A DNA stretch of 10,144 nt from Dehalococcoidia bacterium (GTDB taxonomy: Bacteria; Chloroflexota; Dehalococcoidia; E44-bin15): assembly GCA_004377275.1 (NCBI GenBank), contig SOIC01000134.1:1-10144 (forward strand), written 5' to 3'. The notes beneath the pieces are model-generated. The model searched no databases, was not told where the DNA came from, and was given only the letters and a program-made list of their open reading frames with translations. This document shows, piece after piece, positions 1 through 6,611 of this stretch. Position numbers and translations under genes: made by a program. Position 1 is the first letter of the stretch; each line of letters opens with the position of its first letter.

Positions 1-2678
1 GCCCCTCGGTCGCTCTTGGTGCGGATCAGGCGTCCGAAGCCCTGCTTGAACCTTAGAACTGCCTGGGGCAGGGCATATTCATTGAAGGGGTTATCGAAAA
101 GCTCGGAGCGGGCTACAAACACCGGGTCGGTGGGCACGCTGAATGGAAGCCTCGCCATCACCAGCACGCTGAGCGTCTCGCCCACCACATCGATGCCCTC
201 CCAGAGGCTCGCGGTGCCCAGGAGCACGGCTCGGGGATTGGCTTTGAAAGCCTGGAGAAGCTGCCGGGGTGAGCCATCGAGCCCCTGTCCCAGAACAAGG
301 ATGTCCTCCCCCTGGAGCGGTGCACGGATTGCCTCATCGCTTGCCCGGAGCGCTGCATGGGAGGTGAAAAGAGCAAGGGTTCTTCCCCCGGTGGCACGGC
401 ACAGGTCGATTAAAACCTGCGCCACAGCTGGCTGATAGCCCGGCTTGCCCGGCTCCGGAATGTCATCCGGGATATAGACCAGCGCCGCGCCCATGTAATC
501 GAAGGAGGAGCCCAGAAGGAGCTCGCTGGCGTCTTCAAGCCCCAGCCGTCCCTTGATATACCCGAAGTGGCCCTCGGTGCTTAACGTGGCGCTGGTGAGC
601 ACTACGCATTCCTTCCGCGAGAAGAGATCCTCCTCCAGAACCGGCCCCACATGAAGCGGCGCTGCGCATAAGGTAAGGGTGCCGTCTCTTGAAGAGAGCC
701 AGTAGATCCTTTCGTTTTTTTCGCTCTCCCCGTCTCCCTGTTGATAGACTGCGGAGTTTATCCGCTGGCGCAGCTCGTTGCCGCGATAGATTAAGGACGA
801 AAGCTCAACCATCAGGTTTTCATGGTCCAGAACATCGGATAAAGGCTCAAGCATGGCATAAAGGCGATTCAGCCCGGAATCGATCTCCCCCAGCGCCAGG
901 CTCAGGTTCTCCGCGGCGAGTGCCACCTTCTGCCACACAGGCTGGCGGCGCACCGCCCTAGTAAGGCGCAGCCGATGTTCATACTCCCCCTGATCCTCCG
1001 CATGAGCCTCCAGGAAACGCCAGAGGGCATCGAAGAACTCAAGTACGCGGTCTCGGCCGTGTTCGACAATGCGATGAATGCTTTGAGCTAACTCCTCTAT
1101 CTCCTTTTGGCGAGACGGCGAAAGGGAGCTCCCTCTGAAGTGACCGCCCAGCTCGAAAAGAAGCCCAGCATAATGCTCCCCCACCACCCCCTCGCTTTTT
1201 TCGCTCAATAGGTTTAGATAGCCACCCAGGTCGCGCTCCCTCACCTCAAAGCCCCATTGCTCCGTAGCCTCCTCCTCAAGATGGTGCGCCTCATCGATGA
1301 TAAGATGGCTATATTCGGGCAGGACATTGCTCCCGCTGGCGATCTCGGAGAGTAGCAGGGCGTGATTCGCAATGATAAGATGAGCCCCCTCCGCCTTCCT
1401 CCTCGCCCGATAGAGGAAGCAATGCCCTCGCCTCTGATAGGGGCACTGGACTCCAAGGCAGCTCTCTGCCTGGGCACAGACCCGATTCCAGATGGGGAGT
1501 TCATCTCCTTTGAGGCTGAGTTCCGCCCGATCCCCGGTCGGGGTGGCTGCCAGCCAAACCAGGGTGCGCAACATAAGCCGGGCCTCCTCTAAGGAGAGGG
1601 CCTGGCCCCTTCTTAGCAAATTCCAGCGCCGGAGACAGAGGTAGTTATTTCGCCCTTTAAGCTGCGTATAGCGGAGGGATCCTTGTTCCAGCGCCCTTGC
1701 CAGGTCGGGGATGTCCTTGCTCATCAGTTGCTCCTGGAGGTTTATGGTGTTTGTGGAGATGACCACAGGAACGCCATTATCCAGGGCGAAGAAGATGACT
1801 GGCAGGAGGTAGGCGATGGACTTACCCGTTCCCGTGCCCGCCTCCACGATCAGGCGCTCACCTTTATTCAGCGCCCCTGCCACCGCCTGCATCATCGCCA
1901 CCTGCTCCGGGCGATGCTCGAATTGGTGGAGGGCCCGCGCCACTATGCCTTCACTCCCCAGTATTCGAGTAAGCTCCTCCAGGTCCAAAGGCTTTCTCTC
2001 GGTTAGCGGGGTAAGGCGCTCCTCTTTTTCGCGCGCCTGACCAAGGACATTGAGTGCCAATTCACCCGTAGCGGAAAAGACATCCCCCAGCTTTTCCCCT
2101 GCTATCTGGCGAAAGAGGTGAGCTGGCGGCCAATCAATCCCCTCACTCAGCCGATCGAGTTCAGCAATGATAGAGGTGTCCAGAGCCCGGGCTTTATCGA
2201 GGAGTGCCAGAAATACATCCTTGGCCGTTGTCGCGTCGGGAAGGGCGCGGTGGTGAATGGGGGAGGAAATGCCAAGCTCCTCGGCTAGCGTAGAGAGGCG
2301 GTAATCGGAAAGTGTCGGCAACAGGATGGTGGCTAGCTCCAAGGTATCATAGATTCTGTTTTCTAGGCTTACCCCCTTTTGGGAAAGAAAGCTGAGATCG
2401 AAGGCGGCGTTCTGCCCAATAATGGGATGGTTGCCGAGGAAGGAGACCAGGGTGCCGAGAACCACCACAAGCGGTGGGGCGGCTTCTACATCTCGGGGGG
2501 TGAGGCCGGTGAGTATTTGGATGCGATAGGGCAACGGGCGATAGGGCTTCACCATGGTGTGAAAGTTGTCCATCACCTCATTACCACGAAACTTGACCGC
2601 CCCGATCTCAATAATCTCATCGCGTAACGGGTCCAGCCCTGTGGTCTCCAGGTCAAGGGAGACAAAGGTCTCATCCAT
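1..2678 (-). CDS. dinG: DinG-family helicase with N-terminal DEDDh exonuclease domain (3' end beyond window)
   Basis: This is a bifunctional 3'-5' exonuclease and superfamily 2 (XPD/DinG-like) ATP-dependent helicase, probably acting in DNA repair or resolution of unusual structures. 892 residues are visible and the C-terminus lies beyond position 1. The exonuclease domain (about 1-180) has Exo I D9-x-E11 (SLDLETTGLD), Exo II around D94 (NAAFDLSFL) and Exo III HHRALPDA with H143 and D148, so all DEDDh residues are present. The helicase part has Walker A GTGTGKS with K286, DEAH at 462-465, and motif VI QGFGRLIR at 879-886. Cysteines at 348, 401, 407, 412 and 420 fit the Fe-S cluster region of XPD/DinG enzymes. 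The ATG at 2676-2678 has an AGGA ribosome-binding site 8 bases upstream (2687-2690). No frameshift was found when the motifs were checked in frame from end to end. It is the last visible gene of the minus-strand block, 73 bp after the second VTT gene. Perhaps only a few dozen residues are missing. Confidence 0.95.
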   Translation of the reverse strand, partial: MDETFVSLDLETTGLDPLRDEIIEIGAVKFRGNEVMDNFHTMVKPYRPLPYRIQILTGLTPRDVEAAPPLVVVLGTLVSFLGNHPIIGQNAAFDLSFLSQKGVSLENRIYDTLELATILLPTLSDYRLSTLAEELGISSPIHHRALPDATTAKDVFLALLDKARALDTSIIAELDRLSEGIDWPPAHLFRQIAGEKLGDVFSATGELALNVLGQAREKEERLTPLTERKPLDLEELTRILGSEGIVARALHQFEHRPEQVAMMQAVAGALNKGERLIVEAGTGTGKSIAYLLPVIFFALDNGVPVVISTNTINLQEQLMSKDIPDLARALEQGSLRYTQLKGRNNYLCLRRWNLLRRGQALSLEEARLMLRTLVWLAATPTGDRAELSLKGDELPIWNRVCAQAESCLGVQCPYQRRGHCFLYRARRKAEGAHLIIANHALLLSEIASGSNVLPEYSHLIIDEAHHLEEEATEQWGFEVRERDLGGYLNLLSEKSEGVVGEHYAGLLFELGGHFRGSSLSPSRQKEIEELAQSIHRIVEHGRDRVLEFFDALWRFLEAHAEDQGEYEHRLRLTRAVRRQPVWQKVALAAENLSLALGEIDSGLNRLYAMLEPLSDVLDHENLMVELSSLIYRGNELRQRINSAVYQQGDGESEKNERIYWLSSRDGTLTLCAAPLHVGPVLEEDLFSRKECVVLTSATLSTEGHFGYIKGRLGLEDASELLLGSSFDYMGAALVYIPDDIPEPGKPGYQPAVAQVLIDLCRATGGRTLALFTSHAALRASDEAIRAPLQGEDILVLGQGLDGSPRQLLQAFKANPRAVLLGTASLWEGIDVVGETLSVLVMARLPFSVPTDPVFVARSELFDNPFNEYALPQAVLRFKQGFGRLIRTKSDRG

Positions 2679-2751
2679 CCAATCTATCCTGCCAGCTTCG
2701 CTTTGGTTCTAGCAATGCCATGTCATATATCGACCTATACCACCGTGCAAA

Positions 2752-3486
2752 TCATTTCCATGCCTGCCAGCGCCGCCATATTATTATTAAGCTGCCCCCG
2801 ATAATAACCGCGATACAAACACCGATGATAACCCAGGTCCACCACGCCATCTCGCTCCACAAGTACCAATAAGGTTGTAATATTACCCACCCCAAATAAG
2901 CAAGATAGCACCCAATGAGCGTCTTTGGCAGGCGTCCAGCAATGGTCGCCAGAATGAATTTCCAGAAGGGAAACCGCAATGCTCCAGCGGCGATGCCCAC
3001 GACGTCAAAAGGAAGCGGGGTAAGGGAGAAGAGAAATATGGTCGCAGTCCCGTAGCGCCTCATCCAACCCTCCGCCATTTTATACCACTTTGACTGCTCG
3101 GGAGTGATGATTGCTGCTCCACCATAACCGGCAAGGTATGCGGTAAATTCCCCCAGCCCTCCACCGATAGTCGCTACCAGCGCCACCGTAGCCCAGTTCA
3201 AGGCAGGAGTGGCGGCGATGACCCCGATGATGGCGAAACCGGGTAAGGGGAACATAATAGTGGTGCTGGTTATAAATGCCACCAGGAAGGCGCCGAGATA
3301 GCCATACTGCTTAAACCCTTCCAAATGTGGCCAGAGGCGAATGATGGCATAGCAAAGGGCTACTACCGAGATAACCATCGCAGCTCCCAGCAGCCATCTC
3401 GTCCTCCCGCTTAGCTCCCTTGGCTGGGATATGCGACGAACTAAGCTAGTTAAAAGTGTGTTAACGCTAAGCCGTGGTCGGAACAA
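2752..3486 (-). CDS. VTT-domain (DedA/TVP38-like) membrane protein, copy 1
   Basis: This is a polytopic inner-membrane protein of the VTT/SNARE-associated (DedA, TVP38/TMEM64) superfamily. Known members include lipid scramblases or transporters; the substrate here cannot be told. It has 244 residues from a TTG start. Hydrophobic segments lie near 30-50, 62-94, 98-122, 148-175, 178-205 and 218-238. Family-like motifs are GGGLGEFTAYLAG (108-120), RRYG (143-146), LPFD (158-161) and AGRLPK (183-188), and the C-terminus is basic. The TTG at 3484-3486 is preferred because a GGGAG site (3494-3498) lies 7 bases upstream and the arrangement is conserved in copy 2. An in-frame ATG at 3502-3504 would add six residues (250 aa), but its only purine tract abuts it directly. 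Very similar along its length to the neighbour at 3577-4287, roughly 70% by eye, with about 7 extra residues before the last helix (around QPYWYLW). It is one half of a tandem duplication. Confidence 0.85.
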   Translation of the reverse strand: MFRPRLSVNTLLTSLVRRISQPRELSGRTRWLLGAAMVISVVALCYAIIRLWPHLEGFKQYGYLGAFLVAFITSTTIMFPLPGFAIIGVIAATPALNWATVALVATIGGGLGEFTAYLAGYGGAAIITPEQSKWYKMAEGWMRRYGTATIFLFSLTPLPFDVVGIAAGALRFPFWKFILATIAGRLPKTLIGCYLAYLGWVILQPYWYLWSEMAWWTWVIIGVCIAVIIGGSLIIIWRRWQAWK

Positions 3487-3529
3487 GATAAGACTCCCAT
3501 CCATCCCTTCTAAGGGAACGATGTAGCAT
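3467..3529 (-). pseudogene. Relic of the ispE 3' end in front of VTT copy 1
   Basis: Read on the minus strand, this stretch encodes LHRSLRRDGWESYLVPTTA followed by a stop. The true ispE C-terminus (ending at 4262) is LYRSLRREGLEAYLVQTMARR. About 13 of 19 aligned positions match and the stop falls at almost the same place. No other part of ispE is present here. The segment is explained as ispE tail carried along when the adjacent VTT gene was duplicated. It may have been kept because it contains the VTT ribosome-binding site and start. Confidence 0.75.
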
Positions 3530-3538
3530 CGCCTTTGA

Positions 3539-4341
3539 TATGGTATGCTCCATATCGGTCTATAATACCATGCAAATTATTTTCGTGCCCGCTGGCGCCG
3601 CCATATTATTATGATGCCCCCGATAGTAACAGTAACACCAACACTAATGATAACCCAGATCCACCACACCAGCCCGCCTAATACTTCCCATCCCAAATAA
3701 GCCAAATAGCACTCGAGAAACGTCCGCGGCAAGCGCCCTGCCAGGGTAGCCAGCAGGAATTTCCAGAAGGGGAACCGCAGTGCTCCGGCGGCAATGCCCA
3801 CGACGTCGAAGGGAAGCCAGGTGAGGGAGAAGATAAATATGGTCGCACTCCCGTAGCGCCTCATCCAGTTCTCCGCCCTTTTATACCACCTTGATTGCTG
3901 GGGAGCGATGACCACCGCTCCACCGTAACCGGCAAGGTATGCGGTAAACTCCCCCAATGCCCCACCAATTCCCGCTGCCAGTGCTACCAGAGACCAGTTG
4001 AAGGCAGGGTTAGCTGCGATGGCTAGTATTACGACGATACCAGGTATTGGAAAAAATATAGTGATACTGGAGATAAATGCTATCAGGAAGGCGCCAAGAT
4101 AGCCGTACTGCTCAAACCCTTCAAAATATGGCGTGAGGCGAAAGATGGCATAGCAGAGGAGAGCGATCGAGACAGCGATAACCGCTAGCAGCAGCCACCT
4201 CTTCGTCCCACTCAGCTCCATTAGCCGGGAGATGCGACGAACTAGGCTGGTCAAAGGAGTGCTAACGCCGCGCCATGGTCTGAACAAGATAAGCCTCCAG
4301 CCCCTCCCTTCTGAGGGAGCGATATAGCTCCTCTCCTTGAG
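3539..4341 (-). repeat. Tandem duplication unit B (VTT copy 2 plus end of ispE)
   Basis: This is the partner of unit A. It contains the second VTT gene, its short 3' flank and the last ~25 codons of intact ispE. Units A and B abut with almost no spacer, as expected for tandem duplication. Boundaries were estimated by eye from where the alignment fades. Confidence 0.7.
3577..4287 (-). CDS. VTT-domain (DedA/TVP38-like) membrane protein, copy 2
   Basis: This paralogue of the adjacent VTT gene has 236 residues from a TTG start at 4285-4287. It shows the same layout: several membrane segments, GGALGEFTAYLAG (108-120), RRYG (143-146), LPFD (158-161), AGRLPR (183-188), and a basic tail after the last helix. 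The reading frame is open upstream to an ATG at 4611, but that extension lies entirely inside ispE in another frame and has no counterpart in copy 1, so it is rejected. A GGAGG site at 4294-4298, 6 bases before TTG, supports the short form. The start then overlaps the 3' end of ispE by 26 bp, suggesting translational coupling. An alternative ATG at residue 23 of this form would remove only basic N-terminal residues, but it lacks a visible ribosome-binding site. It probably represents the ancestral position, directly after intact ispE. The lipid or other substrate is unknown. Confidence 0.85.
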   Translation of the reverse strand: MFRPWRGVSTPLTSLVRRISRLMELSGTKRWLLLAVIAVSIALLCYAIFRLTPYFEGFEQYGYLGAFLIAFISSITIFFPIPGIVVILAIAANPAFNWSLVALAAGIGGALGEFTAYLAGYGGAVVIAPQQSRWYKRAENWMRRYGSATIFIFSLTWLPFDVVGIAAGALRFPFWKFLLATLAGRLPRTFLECYLAYLGWEVLGGLVWWIWVIISVGVTVTIGGIIIIWRRQRARK

Positions 4342-5212
4342 CCTTACCCCGAACCATGGTGAAAAGGGTGGGGCCCGAGCCGGCGAGGTGAACACTATCG
4401 GCGCCCAGCGCGCAAAAACGCCGCCAATACCCCTCCAGTCCGGCATAGGCGGTGAAGGCAATCCTCTCGAAGGTGTTGTAAAAGGAGGACGGAGGGGGCT
4501 CACCTCCCTGATGAAGTAACGCAACCATTCTCCTGGTGAATTGCCCCTCACTAAAGTGGGATGGATCCAGGGAGGCATAGAGGCGCTCAGTTTTGCTTGA
4601 AGGAACAGCAACGGGTGGCCTGAAGAGCACTACCCATGAAGGGGGAAAAGGGGGTAGCGGGCTAACCCGCTCGCCGCGCCCTTCCCCGAGGGCAGTGCCT
4701 CCGTAGAGAAAGAAGGCGGTATCGGAGCCGAGCCTCGATGCCAACCGCAGCAGTTGATCCAGCGACAGGCCCAATCCCCAAAGCTCATTGAGGGCTTGTA
4801 GGGTCGCCGCGGCATCGCTGGCACCACCCCCCAGTCCTGCGGCGATCGGAATGGCCTTTTCAATGGAGATCGCTGCCCCCTGCCGCGAGCCAGCCACTTC
4901 CTGAAGCAGCTTCGCCGCCTCCAGTACCATGTTTGAGGATTTTTTATACTTTTTGGGTGTTGCTCGCTTCTCCTCAGCCGACTCCGCAGGGACAGCGGTT
5001 TTATTAAACTTTTCGGGGGGTTGGGATAATTCCAATTCGGGGTGGCGGCAATCCAGGGTTATCCTACGATGTTTTGTGAAAGACTTGAAGGAAAGCGTAT
5101 CTTTGAGGTCGATCTCCTGGAGGACGGTGGCAACCTCGTGGTAGCCATCGGCACGTCTACCCAGCACCTCAAGGGTCAGGTTGACCTTTGCATAGGCAGA
5201 TACGGTTAGCAT
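4262..5212 (-). CDS. ispE: 4-diphosphocytidyl-2-C-methyl-D-erythritol kinase
   Basis: This GHMP-family kinase phosphorylates the 2-hydroxyl of CDP-methylerythritol with ATP, a middle step of the MEP pathway for isoprenoid precursors. The 316-residue protein starts AYAKVNLTLEV, with the expected catalytic Lys at 9. It has RRADGYHEV (19-27), the ATP-binding glycine-rich loop PIAAGLGGGASDAAA (122-136), LGSDTAFF with the likely catalytic Asp164, and the GHMP C-terminal motif LAGSGPTLF (276-284). It is somewhat longer than the usual 280-300 residues because of a Lys/Glu/Ala-rich stretch of about 22 residues (roughly 71-94) before the NMVLEAAKLL helix. The start is ATG at 5210-5212; the ribosome-binding site is weak (A-rich, AAGAAG upstream). 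It lies 83 bp after rsmA, a common bacterial pairing, and overlaps the next gene (VTT copy 2), whose ribosome-binding site sits inside its last codons. Confidence 0.95.
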   Translation of the reverse strand: MLTVSAYAKVNLTLEVLGRRADGYHEVATVLQEIDLKDTLSFKSFTKHRRITLDCRHPELELSQPPEKFNKTAVPAESAEEKRATPKKYKKSSNMVLEAAKLLQEVAGSRQGAAISIEKAIPIAAGLGGGASDAAATLQALNELWGLGLSLDQLLRLASRLGSDTAFFLYGGTALGEGRGERVSPLPPFPPSWVVLFRPPVAVPSSKTERLYASLDPSHFSEGQFTRRMVALLHQGGEPPPSSFYNTFERIAFTAYAGLEGYWRRFCALGADSVHLAGSGPTLFTMVRGKAQGEELYRSLRREGLEAYLVQTMARR

Positions 5213-5295
5213 CGCTTTTTTCGCACTTCTTGAACGTCTCTTCAGACAGAGCGACTCTGAATTGATCTATGGCGTCTCCCCTAATAAGGCCGTAG

Positions 5296-6126
5296 TTAAG
5301 TTTGAAAAAACACCCGGTGAACCCTGGCCCACTCCTCAAGGCTTAGCGTCTCAGCGCGCCGCTTGTGGCTTATCCCCGCTTCCTCCAGCAGGGCTGCGGC
5401 CTCCCCCGGCGTCATCTCAAGACCCAGCGCCAGGGAATTGCGCAGTTGCTTGCGGGGCGCTGAAAAACCGGCGCGCACCACACTGAAGAATTTGGCTTCA
5501 TCCGCCACTGCTACACAGGGGCTCTGGTATAGGTCGATGCGCACAATGGCGGAGTCCACCTTTGGCTGGGGGTGGAAGCTCTGCGCCGGTATGTAGTCCA
5601 CGATGGCGGGCTTGCCGTAAAGTCGCACGCTCACGCTAAGTAAGCTCATCTTGCCAGGCGGGGCCACTATCGCCTGAGCTACCTCCTTTTGCAGGGTGAC
5701 TACTATAGAATGAGGCTTAATCTGGGCCTCTAAAAAATGGCGCAGCACCGCGGTGGCGATATAGTAAGGGAGGGTGCCTATCACCTTATAGTGGGTTTCA
5801 ACACCTAACAATGATGCCGGGTCACGCTCTAGGACATCGGTATTGATTATGGTGACATTGGACCAAAGGGCGAAAGTTTCCCGGAGGGCGGCAGCCATCC
5901 TGGTATCGATCTCGATGGCGATAACCCGGCCTGCCCCCTTCGCCAGCTCCCTGGTCAATATACCCAAGCCGGGTCCCACCTCAACCACGGTATCGCTGGG
6001 GGTGAGCTCTGCTGCCGAGATCAGCCTCCTGAGTACCCGCTCATCGACCAGGAAATGCTGTCCCAGCCCCTTTTTGGCTCGAAGGTCGAGACGACGAAGT
6101 TCCCTCTTGGTTTGATTGAGGAGCAA
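5296..6126 (-). CDS. rsmA: 16S rRNA (adenine1518/1519-N6)-dimethyltransferase
   Basis: This SAM-dependent RsmA/KsgA enzyme dimethylates two adjacent adenines in the 3'-terminal hairpin of 16S rRNA late in small-subunit assembly. From the chosen start it has 276 residues, normal for the family. Motifs are KKGLGQHFL (18-26), SAM-binding EVGPGLG (49-55), acidic IEID (71-74), NTDVL, the core GTLPYYI (117-123), and a C-terminal domain with FHPQPKVDSAIVRI and FSAPRKQLRNSL. The core motif normally reads NLPY; here codon 5773-5775 is ACC, giving Thr118 in place of the conserved catalytic Asn. The frame is open to an ATG at 6321, but that start lies inside the SRP RNA. An ATG at 6222 has no ribosome-binding site. 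TTG at 6124-6126 has AAAGGA (6134-6139) 7 bases upstream and gives the family's usual N-terminus, so it is preferred. No clear promoter was seen in 6127-6256; the gene may rely on read-through from the SRP RNA promoter. Confidence 0.93.
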   Translation of the reverse strand: MLLNQTKRELRRLDLRAKKGLGQHFLVDERVLRRLISAAELTPSDTVVEVGPGLGILTRELAKGAGRVIAIEIDTRMAAALRETFALWSNVTIINTDVLERDPASLLGVETHYKVIGTLPYYIATAVLRHFLEAQIKPHSIVVTLQKEVAQAIVAPPGKMSLLSVSVRLYGKPAIVDYIPAQSFHPQPKVDSAIVRIDLYQSPCVAVADEAKFFSVVRAGFSAPRKQLRNSLALGLEMTPGEAAALLEEAGISHKRRAETLSLEEWARVHRVFFQT

Positions 6127-6133
6127 CCCGCTA

Positions 6134-6139
6134 TCCTTT
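6134..6139 (-). promoter_or_regulatory. Ribosome-binding site deciding the rsmA TTG start
   Basis: AAAGGA lies 7 bases before the TTG at 6124-6126. It is the only well-spaced Shine-Dalgarno in front of any candidate rsmA start, and it resolves the conflict between the longer ORF and the SRP RNA gene. Confidence 0.7.
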
Positions 6140-6250
6140 TTTTCGCCCTTTATGGGGCGTGGTTCATGGAACGCTTTTTCATCTTTATCGCCTATGCACT
6201 TGCTCCAGAAAATCGCCACCATTATTGAATGAAAATTGGACGAAAAGATG

Positions 6251-6264
6251 AAAAAAGGCCGTGC
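6251..6264 (-). terminator. Terminal helix plus T run at the SRP RNA 3' end
   Basis: The 3' strand of the closing helix (GCACGGCC) is followed immediately by six Ts on the minus strand. The helix is long-range rather than a local hairpin, so termination may be partial and allow read-through into rsmA. That read-through is an inference. Confidence 0.45.
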
Positions 6265-6526
6265 ACCCGCTGTCGACCCCGCCCCCTGGCTTACCCCTGT
6301 CAGCCAGCTCTGACCAGGCAACCCTGCGGCACCCAGAAGCCGCTATTTACCGCTGCTTCCTTCCGGACCTGACGGGGTTCATAGCCTTCTGCCGCGCAAG
6401 ACCCAGCCTTCAACGCCACTTAAAAGAGGCAGTCCCAAAAGGCTCAAGACCTCGAGAGGGAGTTCCGCCCCGCTATAGCGGATTGCGGGTACAGGGCACC
6501 GCTAGCTCCCCGCCTAGCACGACCTC
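6257..6526 (-). ncRNA. ffs: Signal recognition particle RNA, long (Bacillus-type, with Alu domain)
   Basis: This is the RNA scaffold of the signal recognition particle, which pairs with Ffh to target nascent membrane and secreted proteins. The domain IV signature GTCAGGTCCGGAAGGAAGC reads on the minus strand at about 6352-6373. The 5' Alu-domain core GGTGCCCTGTACCCGCAATC follows near 6500-6478, and the 3' arm contains TGCCGCAGGGTTGCCTGG and GTCGACAGCGGGTGCACGG. These match the Bacillus scRNA pattern. Bases 6517-6524 (GGTCGTGC) pair with 6257-6264 (GCACGGCC) to close a terminal helix of 8 pairs including one G-U. This helix fixes both ends and gives about 270 nt, close to the Bacillus length. 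Six Ts (6251-6256) directly follow the helix and probably end transcription. The promoter lies immediately upstream. Confidence 0.96.
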
Positions 6527-6532
6527 GCTGAG

Positions 6533-6561
6533 ATACTAGCTCACACATAGTTCGTTGTCAA
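6533..6561 (-). promoter_or_regulatory. Sigma-70-type promoter of the SRP RNA
   Basis: On the minus strand the -35 box is TTGACA (6556-6561, perfect), the spacer is 17 bp, and the -10 box is TAGTAT (6533-6538). The predicted start, 7 bases below the -10, falls at about 6526, just outside the RNA's terminal helix, so promoter and RNA structure agree independently. Confidence 0.88.
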
Positions 6562-6611
6562 GCCTCCTCGAAACCTTGCCTATAAGGGAGGGCTTCATGT
6601 AGAATGAGAGG

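Larger units (their letters stand above)
2721..3538 (-). repeat. Tandem duplication unit A (VTT copy 1)
   Basis: This is one of two diverged direct repeats of about 0.8 kb lying head to tail. Similarity to unit B extends beyond the coding region on both sides. Downstream of the stop, atatcg, ctata and tgcaaat blocks align with the sequence after copy 2; upstream, the ispE tail relic aligns with the end of ispE. The outer boundaries are fuzzy by about 20 bp because the copies have diverged. Confidence 0.7.

Noticed and set aside
1362..2040. Plus-strand ORFs of 74-107 residues within 1362-2040
   Set aside because: Antisense shadows of the dinG helicase domain, without ribosome-binding sites or recognisable domains.
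3577..4611. 344-residue form of VTT copy 2 starting at ATG 4611
   Set aside because: The first 108 residues are ispE read in another frame, have no membrane or VTT character and no counterpart in copy 1. A TTG with a good ribosome-binding site explains the gene.
6140..6163. Inverted repeat CGCCC...GGGCG in the rsmA leader as a terminator
   Set aside because: On the minus strand it is followed by As, not Ts, so it cannot act as an intrinsic terminator for the SRP RNA.
6261..6539. 92-residue plus-strand ORF
   Set aside because: It lies entirely antisense to the SRP RNA; its openness reflects a structured, GC-rich RNA gene.
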